In this document: one piece after another, positions 52,054 through 62,830 of the stretch
Layout: each line of letters starts with the position of its first letter
Numbering within the stretch: position 1 is the stretch's first letter
Assembly (NCBI GenBank): GCA_964007475.1
Contig: OZ023274.1
Location: 9,821,376-9,885,375, forward strand
DNA from: Hybos culiciformis
Taxonomy: Eukaryota > Arthropoda > Insecta > Diptera > Hybotidae
Reading direction: 5' to 3'
Length of the DNA: 64,000 bases
Made by a program: the position numbers and the translations under genes
Notes under the pieces: generated by a model
What the model was told of the DNA's origin: nothing
Seen by the model: only the letters and a program-made list of their open reading frames with translations
Database searches by the model: none

Positions 52054-55000
52054 TTAAATATCAACATATAAATTATATAGCTTTGATACTTATGTATTTA
52101 TATAAAAAAAAAAAAAATGAATACACCTGAATGTATACAATACCATGTATAATGTGTTTAAAAACTTTTCTTTTTTTTTTTGCTTTATTTTTATATTTCC
52201 GTAATACATAGATTCATATAAATATTCATACGTAAATCTTCCTAATTTACAATATTGTTTTATGTCAAGTATAAGTGAGTGTTATGTTCTAATTGTTTCT
52301 TTTCTGTTTTTGTTTTCATATAGAGAAAATTCTATATAAAATGTTGAATAAATGAATCCTTATAATTTTATCTCATTGAACTTTCTTCTTTTTTTTTTAC
52401 TTCTATAAATTATGTTTATTTGAAGTATATGACACCATGTAAAATCAATTATTCAAATTTAATATAATGAATAAATTTGTTAAATTTATTTATCATTTAA
52501 AAAATATAATATATGTGTATTTGATATTTATAGTTAATTGAATTGGGTGCCCATTAAAAAGGACAAAAGAAATCAAAATGTTAAAATAATAATTTTGAAT
52601 AAATTGTAAGAATAACCTTTAAGTTAAACAATAATCTTTAAGTATTTATTAATTCAGTTCGTATATTGTTTTCAAATTTGATTTATCTTCTGAAACAAAC
52701 ATAATGTAAATAAAATAATGAATATTTAGTATCAGTTTAGTAGTAGAGAAAAACGTATCCATTTAATTATATCTACATTGTAAATTTTCTACTACATAGT
52801 AAATTTTCTACTATCGAGGCGTGAACAAAGGTGATCATAACTCATAATGGTAGACTTTCGGAAAATATATTTTCTATCAAAATTTAATTAAAATAAAAAG
52901 TTAATATACAAAAAAGTTGTATCAAGTCCACCGTTAAAATGAGAAAAATATAAAACTTAGAAAAAATGTAAAAATGTACTCGAGACTATTTGAAATTTGG
53001 TTGGGTACACTCTTATTATTTTCATACATATTACATATACTATTATTGCATACATAAATATGATGAGAATATTATACAAAAAAAAAACATATAATATTTA
53101 CCTAGTTGAATATTATTTTTTTGTACAGGACTACTCTTTTTCAAATTAATATCTAATAAAAACTTTTATCTACTAATTTATTCGAAAAAATTTGTAAAGA
53201 ATTGTGTCAGTTATTGTAGTAAATTTTTCCAATTTAGTCATTGTAATTAGGAAAAAGTAAAATATATGTTAAATTAGATTTAACCAATGAAAAGAATAGA
53301 GAAATTTTTAAAGCATTATAATACATACCTTATACTTATAATACACATATATATACTATAAGCTTATGTAGAATTGTATAATTCATACAGTTTATACAGT
53401 ATTTATAATTCATTAAATATGTATACTATAAACTTTTTCATGCATTATCATTTTCTAATATCATAAAATTAAATTACGCTAGATTTAAAAAAAAAAAACT
53501 GTAACAAAAATTTTATTCAAACTCATCATTAGAAAATGACAAAAGCTTTTTCAGACATATGATAAAAATGAAAAATTTTCCATCAATTTTCCTTTTATCG
53601 CGTCCATCAATTTTATTATTATTTTTCGGTTTTTCTTTTTTGTGTCATAATATGTTATAAATCTATATATACTGTGTATACGTTTAAAAAGAATTATGTA
53701 CTTGATGGCAATTTTATATGAAAGCCTTGTTTGGTTTCCGTTCATATATCCATAAAATGGGTTAAATTAAACACTTTACTATCTATATTTATATAATATT
53801 TAATATGTATATATATATTAACAAAACTAGTATAATAGTACTACATATACACTATTTTCTCAAATGAAAAATTTTTGTCTACATCAGACATGTGCAATTT
53901 TTTTTCATTATTATAACTTATAACTATTTTATAAAGATAGAATAAAAGTGCAGTTTTAATTTTCTATATGTAGTACAACATCCTGCGGAAAAAGAAATTT
54001 TCTCAATCTAGAAAATATGCATGAATGAAAAAATGAAAAAAAAAAGTAACACAAAATTTATAAACTTTGTCTTTGGTACATGAAAATTTATATATATATA
54101 TATTTTAATATAGGTACATATACAACTTATTCATAACGATGGGAAAACATTATATAATCTGGGTCATGTTATGGTAATGAAATACTGAAACGTATTTAAA
54201 GAAAATAATAAATTTCAAAATAAAAATAAAAAAATAAAACATTAATTTAATTTTTTGGTATAACATTTTATTGAGTATTACGTAATAAAATGAATTTATT
54301 TTATTTTTCCAACCCCCCTAACAAAAATAATGCATTTTTCCTGAAGGAATTTGACATTATCGTATTTCTGGGTCATGTTAGGCATATATAATTTTCTTCA
54401 AGCTTCAATTATAAAATATGTATGAATGTGACATTATTTAAATAGATTTTCTTTTTCTTTTTTTTTTTTTTTAAGAAATTATAATTTTGTGGGGATTTTT
54501 GGTATTCAGTATATTTTTGAAGTTAATTGCTATATTTTTATATTTCAGTTTTAGCTTGAATTTTTTTATACTACTTATATTTTAAAATGTGGTAAATAGT
54601 AAAAACCAAAATTAGTTTCTGTGAATCTCATTAATAAAATTAAACCAACCTGACGTTCAAAAATATTGCCAGCCAATACCTAGTAAGTATTTGTCAAATA
54701 CTTCATACGTATAGCTGGAATTTTAAATTAAACTAATTGCAAACACAAAACTGAAAATAAATAAACAAGCATTAAAAACATCTAACTATTTTTTTTCCTA
54801 TATATTAGAAACTTTTATTTTCATTTTATATTTTATTTATTTATTTAGTGGAACTTTATATATTTTAATTTTACATAAATGTACATTGGTACTAGTTAAA
54901 TTATATGCTAGTTTTATAAAATAAATGGTTTGTTGAATTACAAGCTAAATAAGTTTTTTTTGGTGTACCTACTCTTATCATGTTTAAATAAAATATAAAG

Positions 55001-56472
55001 AAAACATAAAAAAACTATGTTGTTTTTTTTATTAAGGAACAAAACTTTAAATTTTCATGTCTTTTTTTTTTTTTTTTGTGTATGTTGTTATTTATTTTTA
55101 AAAAATTTAAATAAATTTTAAGATCTTAATACCATGTATAGTACTAAGTTATGTAATTAGTATAACGTGTTAAATTATGGTAAAATCTTATATAATTCAC
55201 ACAAATATATAATAATAATAAGTACTATATGCATAATATATATTTAAAATCTACTAAATTTAAGGATACACAATATTAATTTTTCAAACCTGCACACACC
55301 ACAGAGAACTAACATTATATTTTAATATATTTTAAGAGAAAAAGTCTTCTAAGCTCTATAATAGTATTAAGTTAATATTTTTTTCATGTCTTCCACTTTG
55401 TTGCATATGGACATTTATATATTGCAACAACATCTTTTATTTAGTTTTTTGCTTAATTTTAATGATTTATGTGCAAAAAAGTGTTGAAAATATAAATTAG
55501 ATTTTAGAAGAATTTTCCGGACTTTGAATAAAAATATAAATTAACTAGATATATGTAGAATTTGTTGTTAATTAAGTCGAAAGTTTTTCCATAAATTTGA
55601 CGAAAAAAAATATTTCTGAAAAGTTTTTTCTCTAAAAGAATATAATCCAAATAAATTAGTCGATGGGAATACTTAGTTTCTCACAAATTAGTAATTACAA
55701 TATAAACGGACTGATCTTTCAAAGAGCTCAAATTATTTTTTTTATTTTTTCTTTATAGGGCTTGAAAAATTTATTTTACACAAGACATAGAATGACTCTG
55801 TAACTTCTTACATCATTGGTTTGTTTAAAAATTCTATCAAATATTTCTTTTGATATTATTAAATATTCAGTTGATTATTTCTTAAAAATTTAATTTTAAA
55901 ATAAAATGATTTTTAAGTTATCCTTCTAAAAAGAAGTTATTTAGAATATCAGTTTACATATGTATTACGATATGTGTTGTGTATGTACAACATATATATG
56001 AATGTTCTCCCACACATAGTAGAATTATAATTTTAAATCTTTAGGCATTTCCATAATTTTATTTTATTTTATTTAACTCTATACAAAATCTGAAGTATCT
56101 TTTAATAACAAATTCGACTATGTTTAATTTAAATTTAAATGTTTCATCACAGCAATAAAATTCATAAAAGAGAACGAACCCTTGATTTTATTTCAAAGCA
56201 TAAAACATAAAAACACTTAAAAAACATTTTTTTTTTTTTTTTTTTTTTTAATTCAAAAAGCATTTAATTTCATTTTTATAAAATAATAGGGGAAGTGTTA
56301 AATTTTAAATTTACAGGTGTAAAATTCATAATTTCTATTTTCCTGCTAACAAAATACAATATTCTATGCAAAATAGATTTTTTATCTCATTATTGTTATT
56401 TTACATTTAAAACCATTTATGCAAAATATTGGAATTTTATTGATTTTATATCTATTTTTTTTTTGCTTACAG

Positions 56473-56535
56473 CAATTTCAAGAGAAGACGGTGATGAATC
56501 AAATCACCACCATCATCATCATCATCATTTTTGTG
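56473..56535 (+). CDS. Eip63E: Eip63E second coding exon (poly-histidine segment)
   Basis: Acceptor TTGCTTACAG (AG at 56471-56472) after a T tract; donor GTAAGT at 56536. The exon is 63 nt, phase 1 to phase 1, and reads (T)ISREDGDESN, then eight His (CAC CAC followed by six CAT), then FC. It is symmetric, so it can be skipped in frame. The acidic REDGDE followed by a His tract is a low-complexity linker between the basic N-terminus and the kinase domain. A His8 run may bind metal, but I infer nothing beyond that possibility. The CAT run is a trinucleotide microsatellite and so is likely to vary in length. It lies at the end of a 29.5-kb intron from the first coding exon and 96 bp before the next exon, which is why the splice tracts were decisive for its borders. 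Confidence 0.82.
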
Positions 56536-56631
56536 GTAAGTCAAATGTCAATTATAAATAATTGCTTTATGAAGAGATTTTAAAAAAGTACTTAAGTTTT
56601 TTATTTGTTTTTTTTTTTTAATCATATATAG
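56536..56631 (+). other. Eip63E: Short Eip63E intron (96 bp)
   Basis: Donor GTAAGT, acceptor ATATATAG after a nearly pure T run. Contains nothing else. It separates two symmetric phase-1 exons, which could be skipped singly or together. Confidence 0.8.
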
Positions 56632-56787
56632 ATCACAGAAGTGGCGGCGTAGGTGGTGGTGGCGGAGGTCATGGACATAATCACGGTACTAAAGTTCCAT
56701 ACAATGGGTATAATTCAGAAGAATATTTGGATAGATTAGAACAAAATGGAAATATTCCGGCCGATAAACAAACATGTAGATATGGAG
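56632..56787 (+). CDS. Eip63E: Eip63E third coding exon (Gly/His-rich linker and YNSEEYLDRLEQ segment)
   Basis: Acceptor ATATATAG (AG at 56630-56631) after a T run; donor GTGAGT at 56788. Length 156 nt, phase 1 to phase 1, again skippable in frame. It opens with (D)HRSGGV, a run of six glycines and HGHNHG, then becomes ordered-looking and non-repetitive: TKVPYNGYNSEEYLDRL, EQNGNIPADKQTCRYG. The second half has balanced codon use and looks constrained, unlike the Gly/His tract. It sits N-terminal to the kinase domain; I know of no catalytic role. The first residues resemble those of the next coding exon (D-H-R-S-G-G-V versus D-W-R-S-G-V). Vertebrate CDK14 as I remember it has no equivalent Gly/His tract, so this looks like an insect-lineage linker. 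Confidence 0.83.
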
Positions 56788-59700
56788 GTGAGTTGTTTTA
56801 AGCTATTTTTTTTTTTGCCTTATGAAGTGAAAATCTACAAACTATATTTTTAATAGAGATAAAAATTTTAAAAGAAAATTAATTCTCCGAATTTAACGCC
56901 AAATCAAAACTTTTCTCAAAATTAAAATTTGGTATGAAAACAATGGCAAAAAAATGCTAAATCTTCTTTTTCTCGAATTTAAAATAGATTCAACTTTTTG
57001 GTACAACGAATTTTCAAAATTTTGAGAAATAAAACATTAATATTGACGTATAATCTAATGGTATACTCTTCCTGCAAAGTCTTCAAAGAAAATTAATCCT
57101 CTTAAAGTCCCAAAAAATAACAAAAAAAAAATTTATAACGAACTGTGAACAGAAATTAGAACATAATAATAAATAAATTTTCATCAGTTTAAAAGGAAAT
57201 TCAATTTTCCATAAAATTAAAAAATAAAATAAAAAAATAACAGGAAAGGAATATTATTATTGAATTTGTATTAAGGAAAGAATTTTCTTTGGTATACGAG
57301 AATAAACTTCCTTTTAATGCGTTAATGAAAGTTTAATCAATAAATTAAGAAAGCACTTGGGGAAATTTGATAAGAACAAATGTTGGGTATTATCCGTACA
57401 TAGTATAGTAGTGTTCTCTATTATTATTATTATTATTATTATTAGGGATAAAATGATGATAACATTATATAATGATAATGGTCCCTAAGGATATTTGTAC
57501 GTGATCTAATTTCAATACATATGATTTAATTTTTGTTTAATACAGCAGCTTTTCAAGAAAAAAAAAAACACATTTTTTTCTTGTTTATTATTACAAAATT
57601 CGTTCTAGGAACTTATCTACATACTAAATGTATATATAGATACACTATATTATAAGGAAAGAGATAAAATTAAGTTTTTGAGAAAAATATTGTTGAAGTT
57701 TAACAATATACAGATTTATTTATTTACTTACATTTTGTTCCATTATTTAGAGCAGAAGATTATAGGTTTTATTTTTTAGGATGAAAAAATAATAATTTTT
57801 AATGATTTTAACCCAATCACGATTCTTGAATCCAAAATATAATGTTCTTAAAATATAAAAAAAGAAATTCTTTTTTATTTATTTAGTTTATGCGTAGCTA
57901 AAGCTTTTGAAAATCAAAATATTGATAATAATTTAATTCACTATATATTATGTAAATTCTAAATAGATATATAAAAACAATTGAACAAAATTTAAAATAA
58001 TACAGATGTTAGTGCGTCTCAAGTCCGCTCCATTTAAATTAAAAAAAATTCAAACACTAATCTTTCCTAGAAGATCTACCATCAAATTTTGTTTTGAATT
58101 TATGATTTTCTCAAACATTAAGATCTTATCAATTCCAAACCTCTTTTTTTTACGAACGCTTCTATTATTTTAATTGTGTTTTAATATATATGCACGAATA
58201 GTTAACTTCTACAACTGATATTATTTTTATGTTTTATGACATATTAAATATAAATTTTTGTGAAAATCAATATACTACGTATACATGTAGTAGATACAAG
58301 CATATGCACAATACTTATTTACATTTATGATTGTACATTTTAGCACAGACTAATATAACTCTATATAACAGATTATGGTGAACACTAAAAAAATATTAAT
58401 TAAAAACTTTAACATTCATTCAGGAGAAAATTCTTATTTATCTTATCATTAAAATATATTTTTTGTTTTTAATTTAAATGTGTTATTAAATGCATAATGG
58501 GATTTTTTTGAATTTGTTTTTATCCCCGCAACAAGCAAAAAACTAAAAAATATATATATATTTTCAACTATCTTTAATTCAAATAATGTAAGACCGAAAA
58601 TCTCGTTTGTATTAATCTTTTTTTTTATGTTTTTATTCTATATTTTAGAAAGATTGTGAGTGGATTGATTTCTGCAAATAATTTTCTGAGGCTATGGTGC
58701 TTATAAAGATTAAAATGTAAAAAAAAAAAGTTTTAACTTCTTCAGCCACCCTGTTTTCCAAGCTTACATTTTATAATCAAGAATGTAACAAAAAAAAATC
58801 GTATATTCTGCCCAGGTTTATCGTATCTTCCATTGAAAAGAGTACTTTATACGTATGATACCGTTTAATTTTACATCTTCAAGTTTACAATAATTTACAA
58901 TTTACAACGAAACCTAAGTATTACATATACATTTAATTGTACTAATTTTTCAATCATGGGACAATTTATTAGATAATAATAATGTATAATGACTCTCATG
59001 GGAAAAATAATTACCTAGATATTCGTGTCCATAATTTTTTTTTAAAAGAAAAATATATACACTTAAGAAATTTACGAATTATACTCACGTTATTTGTAAA
59101 AGAAATGAAATGCTTTCGTTCCTAAGAAATTTATACATTTACACAGATATAATATATATGCATGTTTGCATGTATGTATTTATATATGTAGTATGTATAT
59201 ATGTATAAATACATATTTGTAATTCATGTATATAAATTACTAATATACATGTGCATAACCAATGTTAATTAATAAACGTCATGCAAAAATAAATAAAATT
59301 ACGATATTTCAAGTCTAAGTTAAATATATATGAAAGAAATTATAAATAGTTTTATATTATAAATATGGATTACCTACATCATATACACTATACATATTAT
59401 ACAACATACAATACGGAATAACAAATTAAAATGTTAACATTATCTTATCTTCGTTAAACATGTTAATTCCATTAGAAAAAAAATATGAGAAAAAAATTAA
59501 CTACCTAAACTACATATATCTTATCCTAAAGGCCTTATTGATTGTCCAAACAGACTAAAAAATTATTTTTCTATATAGTACGGGAATAATGCTGGATCTT
59601 GAATATATAAACATAAAGAGTGGGAATATTAAAACGAGATAATCAAATTTTCGAACTGAATTTGCTTTTTTTTTCTAGGTATTAAGTTTGAATCTATCAT

Positions 59701-62470
59701 TTTCTGTAGTTTTGGATCAATAAAAAAAAAAGACAAATTTTAGTTAAGTTAATTAAATTTGGTGCCAAAAAGTTTTTCTTTTTGTTTCTCTGATTTTTTG
59801 TCTTCTGATTAAATATATTTTCTGTGTGTACTATAGGAACTGTTTTCATAGACTTATTTACTAATGAGTAGTTTACAATTATTAACCTTTTATCCTGCAA
59901 AAATTGTGTAATATGTGTGCATAGTAAATTGTATGTTAAAAAGTATTCACTTTTTTTTTTCCAAGGAATAAAAAAATAATATGAAATTTAATAATTCTTC
60001 TGACATATACTTAATTACAATATGTCACCCTCACAACATGAAAAATAAACATTTTTATTTTATCATTTTACTGTTCCCTTTAAATACGTATGTATGTACG
60101 TATATTATATTAAAAAGAAAAATGCAATTATATTTTACTATCCTTAAATTTATAATCCTTATCCTTAATGTAGTTTTAATTATATTTGTACGTACCTAAA
60201 CTTTTTTTTTTTGGTTTTTATTTCATAATAAAATGTCAAAAATTATTATAACTACGGTGTGATAAGGTGCTCAAAAGTTTCACCTTTTAATCCTATAACA
60301 TGAGAAATATCCATTTACATATTTTTGCTAAACTATTATATTTGCATATTTTTAATTTTTACTCTCTGTATTGCTGTTAAGATAGATAAGAATTTTTCCT
60401 TCGTTTTTCTTTAAATTCATTCTATTTTTTTTTTATTTTGATAAGAATTGAGCCAATCCTATAATCCTATAATTTGGGACATTTAATATCCATATATTAA
60501 TATGGATTTCATTAATGAACTTATTAGTATTTTAAATAATACGTATTTATCGTAAAATATATTAATAAATCAAAATTGAATAATATGCATTTTATCATTT
60601 TTATGATTATTATGTTAGATCTTTTTTTTTAGGAGATATAAAATAAACATAATTAATTCATTATTTTTTAGTGGCAATAAAGGACATTATTTGAAACTAA
60701 TATATAAGAGCGTTGAGAAATTTTGTGCCGATACGTTTAATTTGCCCATGCGATATTCGATACAAGTGTTAATCGTTTTTAAATAACACAGAAATTTTGA
60801 AGACAAAATATTTTTATTCTAAAAGACCCTTAATCAGGACGTTCAATATTATTAAAACAGGAAACTTCAAGAGTTCTTATTTTATTCCATAGCATTCAAA
60901 TTCAATCGCATCTACATACCTAATTGTATTTAATTTCTAGCACAAAATGAAGCTGTAATTACTTCGAAAATACCACAATAATAAATTCTTTATAAAATTT
61001 CATATTTTTAATAAAATTTGTAAATTTATATTTTTCCGAGAATAAAAAAAAAAAAAGCCTAAAGGATTAATTTAATTATATTCCAAATTTTTGTTGTAAA
61101 ATTGATAAAGTTTTTAATCCCTATAAAAATTTTTTATAACAAATTTTTTTTTTTTTTCAAGTACAAATTAATTTTTAACCCGATTCCATGTAATTTTTCT
61201 ATAAATAATACATATGTATGTTTTTATATATTTGTATATATTTTTCTTTGTACATAAAAATTAACTTATTAAAAACACTTTAATGGGAAAAATTTTACAA
61301 ATTTCTTTGTATTAATGTACCATATCTAAAAAAAATAATAATAATAAAAATAAAATAATCATAAAATTCATGAAACTTAAATATTTTCATTTTATTTTTG
61401 TCCTCTGTAGTGATTTTAGTGATTTTATTACTTGAAATATTGTTGGTTAAATAAGAACATGTCTACATGAGTATTTACGTGATTATATTTATCTTTTACG
61501 TCATGCCATCGCTTTTTACCACTTCTCTGAACTGGGAAACGTACTTTAAGTTTCAGAAGTCAAATCAAACCAATAGAAAATTTAAATTTTGTCTTTTCCC
61601 AGTTTCGATTTTTTTTTAATATTAATGCTTCTAATTAATATCTGACTTCTCGCAGTTAGAACTTAACATAGGCCTGTATTTATCTTACCGATTTTTTTTA
61701 TTTTAATTCAAAATTAAAAGTAAGAAAACAAAAAGTATTAAAATTGATTGAAAAATAAACAAATCAGCAAATTTTAAAGTCCGTAAATAGAATTGTTGAC
61801 GGAAAACATAATTTTTGTACATTTTTTTTGTACATATTAAAAAAAAACCTAACATAAATTTTTATGTTAAAGTATAAAAAAAGATTTTTTTTTTCGAAAA
61901 GAAATTACACATATGGAAACAACAAATGTTTCCGAAGTCTTTTATATGTCTCCAGGTATTTCATTTTAAATTTATATAAACAAAAATTATGTAGTCAAAG
62001 GAAATTAAATTGGATTTTATCAACGAAATTTATTATTACATTATATTTCTAACAATCAATTTAATGGTTTTTTTTTTATCAAATCTTTAAAATACAAAAA
62101 TATTTCTAACATGAAAGCTTCATTAATTTTTTATTGATAATTCACCAAAAAATTATATCTGTCAGGTCAGGTACTTTTTTTTTGGAAATAAAAAACAACT
62201 TTTTCTATTAGCTTTTAATATTTTTCGACTCTTAGGTAATTTCTAAATCTCTTGTAAAGCATTCCTTAACTACAAAAATGTTTTTCGTGAATCGCTAAGA
62301 AAAAACAAAAATAATATGTATATACAAATTTTTTAACCAAACTTTAAACGTACAACATTAAATTTGTTTCTACTCGATTCAAAAGGTTTTATCACAGTTT
62401 TTCAAGGGAAAATTATTGCTAGTACAATGTTTTTTGACATTTAATTTATATATTTTTTTTATATTTTTAG
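56788..62470 (+). other. Eip63E: Eip63E intron of 5.7 kb, no gene seen
   Basis: Runs from donor GTGAGT (56788) to acceptor TTTTTAG (62469-62470). A+T-rich, with an eight-unit TTA microsatellite at 57421-57444 and TATG/TATA-rich tracts around 59150-59215. One acceptor-donor-like juxtaposition occurs at 59678/59679 (TTTTCTAG then GTATTA), but its donor half is weak. Open frames at 59981-60199 and 61864-62052 are A/T-rich and unlike any family I know. Confidence 0.75.
57421..57444. repeat. (TTA)8 microsatellite
   Basis: Eight perfect TTA units in the 5.7-kb intron. Confidence 0.9.
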
Positions 62471-62670
62471 ATTGGAGAAGTGGTGTTAATGACCACGATC
62501 GAGTACAGCGACAATTATCTGTATCATCTGACAGTAAATTATTAGATGATGACATTAGAGAAGAAACACGTGTCATAATGAGACCAAAAAAACCACCTAG
62601 ACCTAAATCAGAAGTATTTTTAAATAAACAAGATCTGCATCCAAGAAGAAAACGTTTCAGTGCGTTTGGT
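62471..62670 (+). CDS. Eip63E: Eip63E fourth coding exon (basic Ser/Pro linker before kinase domain)
   Basis: Acceptor ATTTTTAG (AG at 62469-62470), donor GTAAGT at 62671, 200 nt, phase 1 in and phase 0 out. It reads (D)WRSGVNDHDRVQRQLSVSSD, then SKLLDDDIREETRV, IMRPKKPPRPKSEV, FLNKQDLHPRRKRFSAFG. Notable motifs are the RQLSVSS serine cluster, the proline-rich basic PKKPPRPKSE, and RRKRFSAFG, which sits where CDK14 has its basic RRHSS sequence just before the kinase domain and resembles RRVSLSE of PCTAIRE kinases. These Ser residues are plausible basophilic-kinase or 14-3-3 sites by analogy (inference). The open frame extends 55 nt upstream into the intron, giving a spurious ATG at 62416; the polypyrimidine tract and phase show the true exon start at 62471. 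The intron to the next exon is only 68 bp. Confidence 0.9.
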
Positions 62671-62738
62671 GTAAGTTCGAAATCAAATTCGGGATATTAA
62701 CTAACTACATTTAAAATATAAAAATTTTTTTTTTTCAG
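62671..62738 (+). other. Eip63E: Short Eip63E intron (68 bp)
   Basis: GTAAGT donor and TTTTTTTTTCAG acceptor; phase 0. An in-frame TAA at 62698-62700 confirms that read-through would truncate the protein before the kinase domain. Size is typical of the short-intron class in flies. Confidence 0.9.
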
Positions 62739-62830
62739 GGTGACTCACCTTTTGGTAAATCGGATGCCTATATTAAATTAGAACCACTCGGTGAAGGTTC
62801 TTATGCAACTGTGTTTAAGGGTTATAGCAA
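62739..62830 (+). CDS. Eip63E: Eip63E fifth coding exon (start of kinase domain, glycine-rich loop)
   Basis: Acceptor TTTTTTTTTCAG (AG at 62737-62738) and strong donor GTAAGT at 62831; 92 nt, phase 0 in and phase 2 out. It reads [30 protein letters not shown], with the split final codon expected to be Lys. This is the beginning of the protein kinase N-lobe: strand 1 (YIKLEPL), the nucleotide-binding glycine loop G-E-G-S-Y-A-T-V, and strand 2 (FKGYSK). [17 protein letters not shown] matches CDK14-type kinases almost residue for residue. In CDKs the Ser-Tyr pair of this loop is the equivalent of the inhibitory Thr14/Tyr15 site (established for CDK1/2). The next exon should carry VALK-type sequence with the catalytic Lys; it is not found before 64000. 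Confidence 0.95.

Larger units (their letters stand above)
26921..56472 (+). other. Eip63E: Eip63E giant intron (29.5 kb), containing microexon, ratchet site and MITE
   Basis: Bounded by the donor GTAAGT at 26921 and the acceptor at 56471-56472. It is A+T-rich with many homopolymer runs and no long coding frame. Inside it I support a 36-nt probable microexon (36918-36953), a recursive splice site (44412/44413), a TIR-bearing MITE (28606-28870), several microsatellites, a short duplication near 41410-41461 and a possible TATA-type promoter near 43512. Slightly more G+C-rich patches without recognisable content lie near 29740-29800, 34800-34860, 36445-36535, 38640-38860, 40715-40790 and 42470-42530. 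These could be regulatory elements or old transposon pieces; nothing in them can be named. Confidence 0.8.
26843..62830 (+). other. Eip63E: Eip63E gene, 5' and middle part (PFTAIRE cyclin-dependent kinase, CDK14 orthologue), 3' end outside window
   Basis: Gene-level entry joining the exons listed separately. The exons join in one frame (phases 1, 1, 1, 0, 2) to 193 complete codons plus two bases. Family knowledge: Eip63E/CDK14 are CDK-family Ser/Thr kinases with a PFTAIRE motif in the cyclin-binding helix; CDK14 is activated by cyclin Y at the plasma membrane. Seen here: a basic N-terminus resembling the KLRRTLSESF stretch of CDK14, a His/Gly-rich insect-type linker, then the kinase start [16 protein letters not shown]. 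The GEGSYATV loop favours the PFTAIRE branch over PCTAIRE kinases, which usually read GEGTYATV. The catalytic Lys, the PFTAIRE helix, HRD and DFG motifs must lie past 64000. The mRNA start is not identified. Insect Eip63E genes are large and have several isoforms, which fits the long introns and in-phase cassette exons seen. Confidence 0.86.

Noticed and set aside
51877..52071. 64-codon frame with an acidic poly-Asp tail
   Set aside because: The tail is simply the GAT microsatellite translated; no splice signals in phase with Eip63E.
55758..55810. Acceptor-like TTTTTCTTTATAG followed by GGCTTGAAAAATT
   Set aside because: In phase 1 it hits TAG after 10 codons; no convincing donor, so it is not called as a terminal or cassette exon.
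59670..59685. Second ratchet-like juxtaposition TTTTCTAG/GTATTA in the 5.7-kb intron
   Set aside because: The donor half GTATTA lacks the GTRAG core needed for a ratchet site.
62379..62576. 65-codon minus-strand frame overlapping the fourth coding exon
   Set aside because: Antisense shadow of the Eip63E exon 62471-62670.
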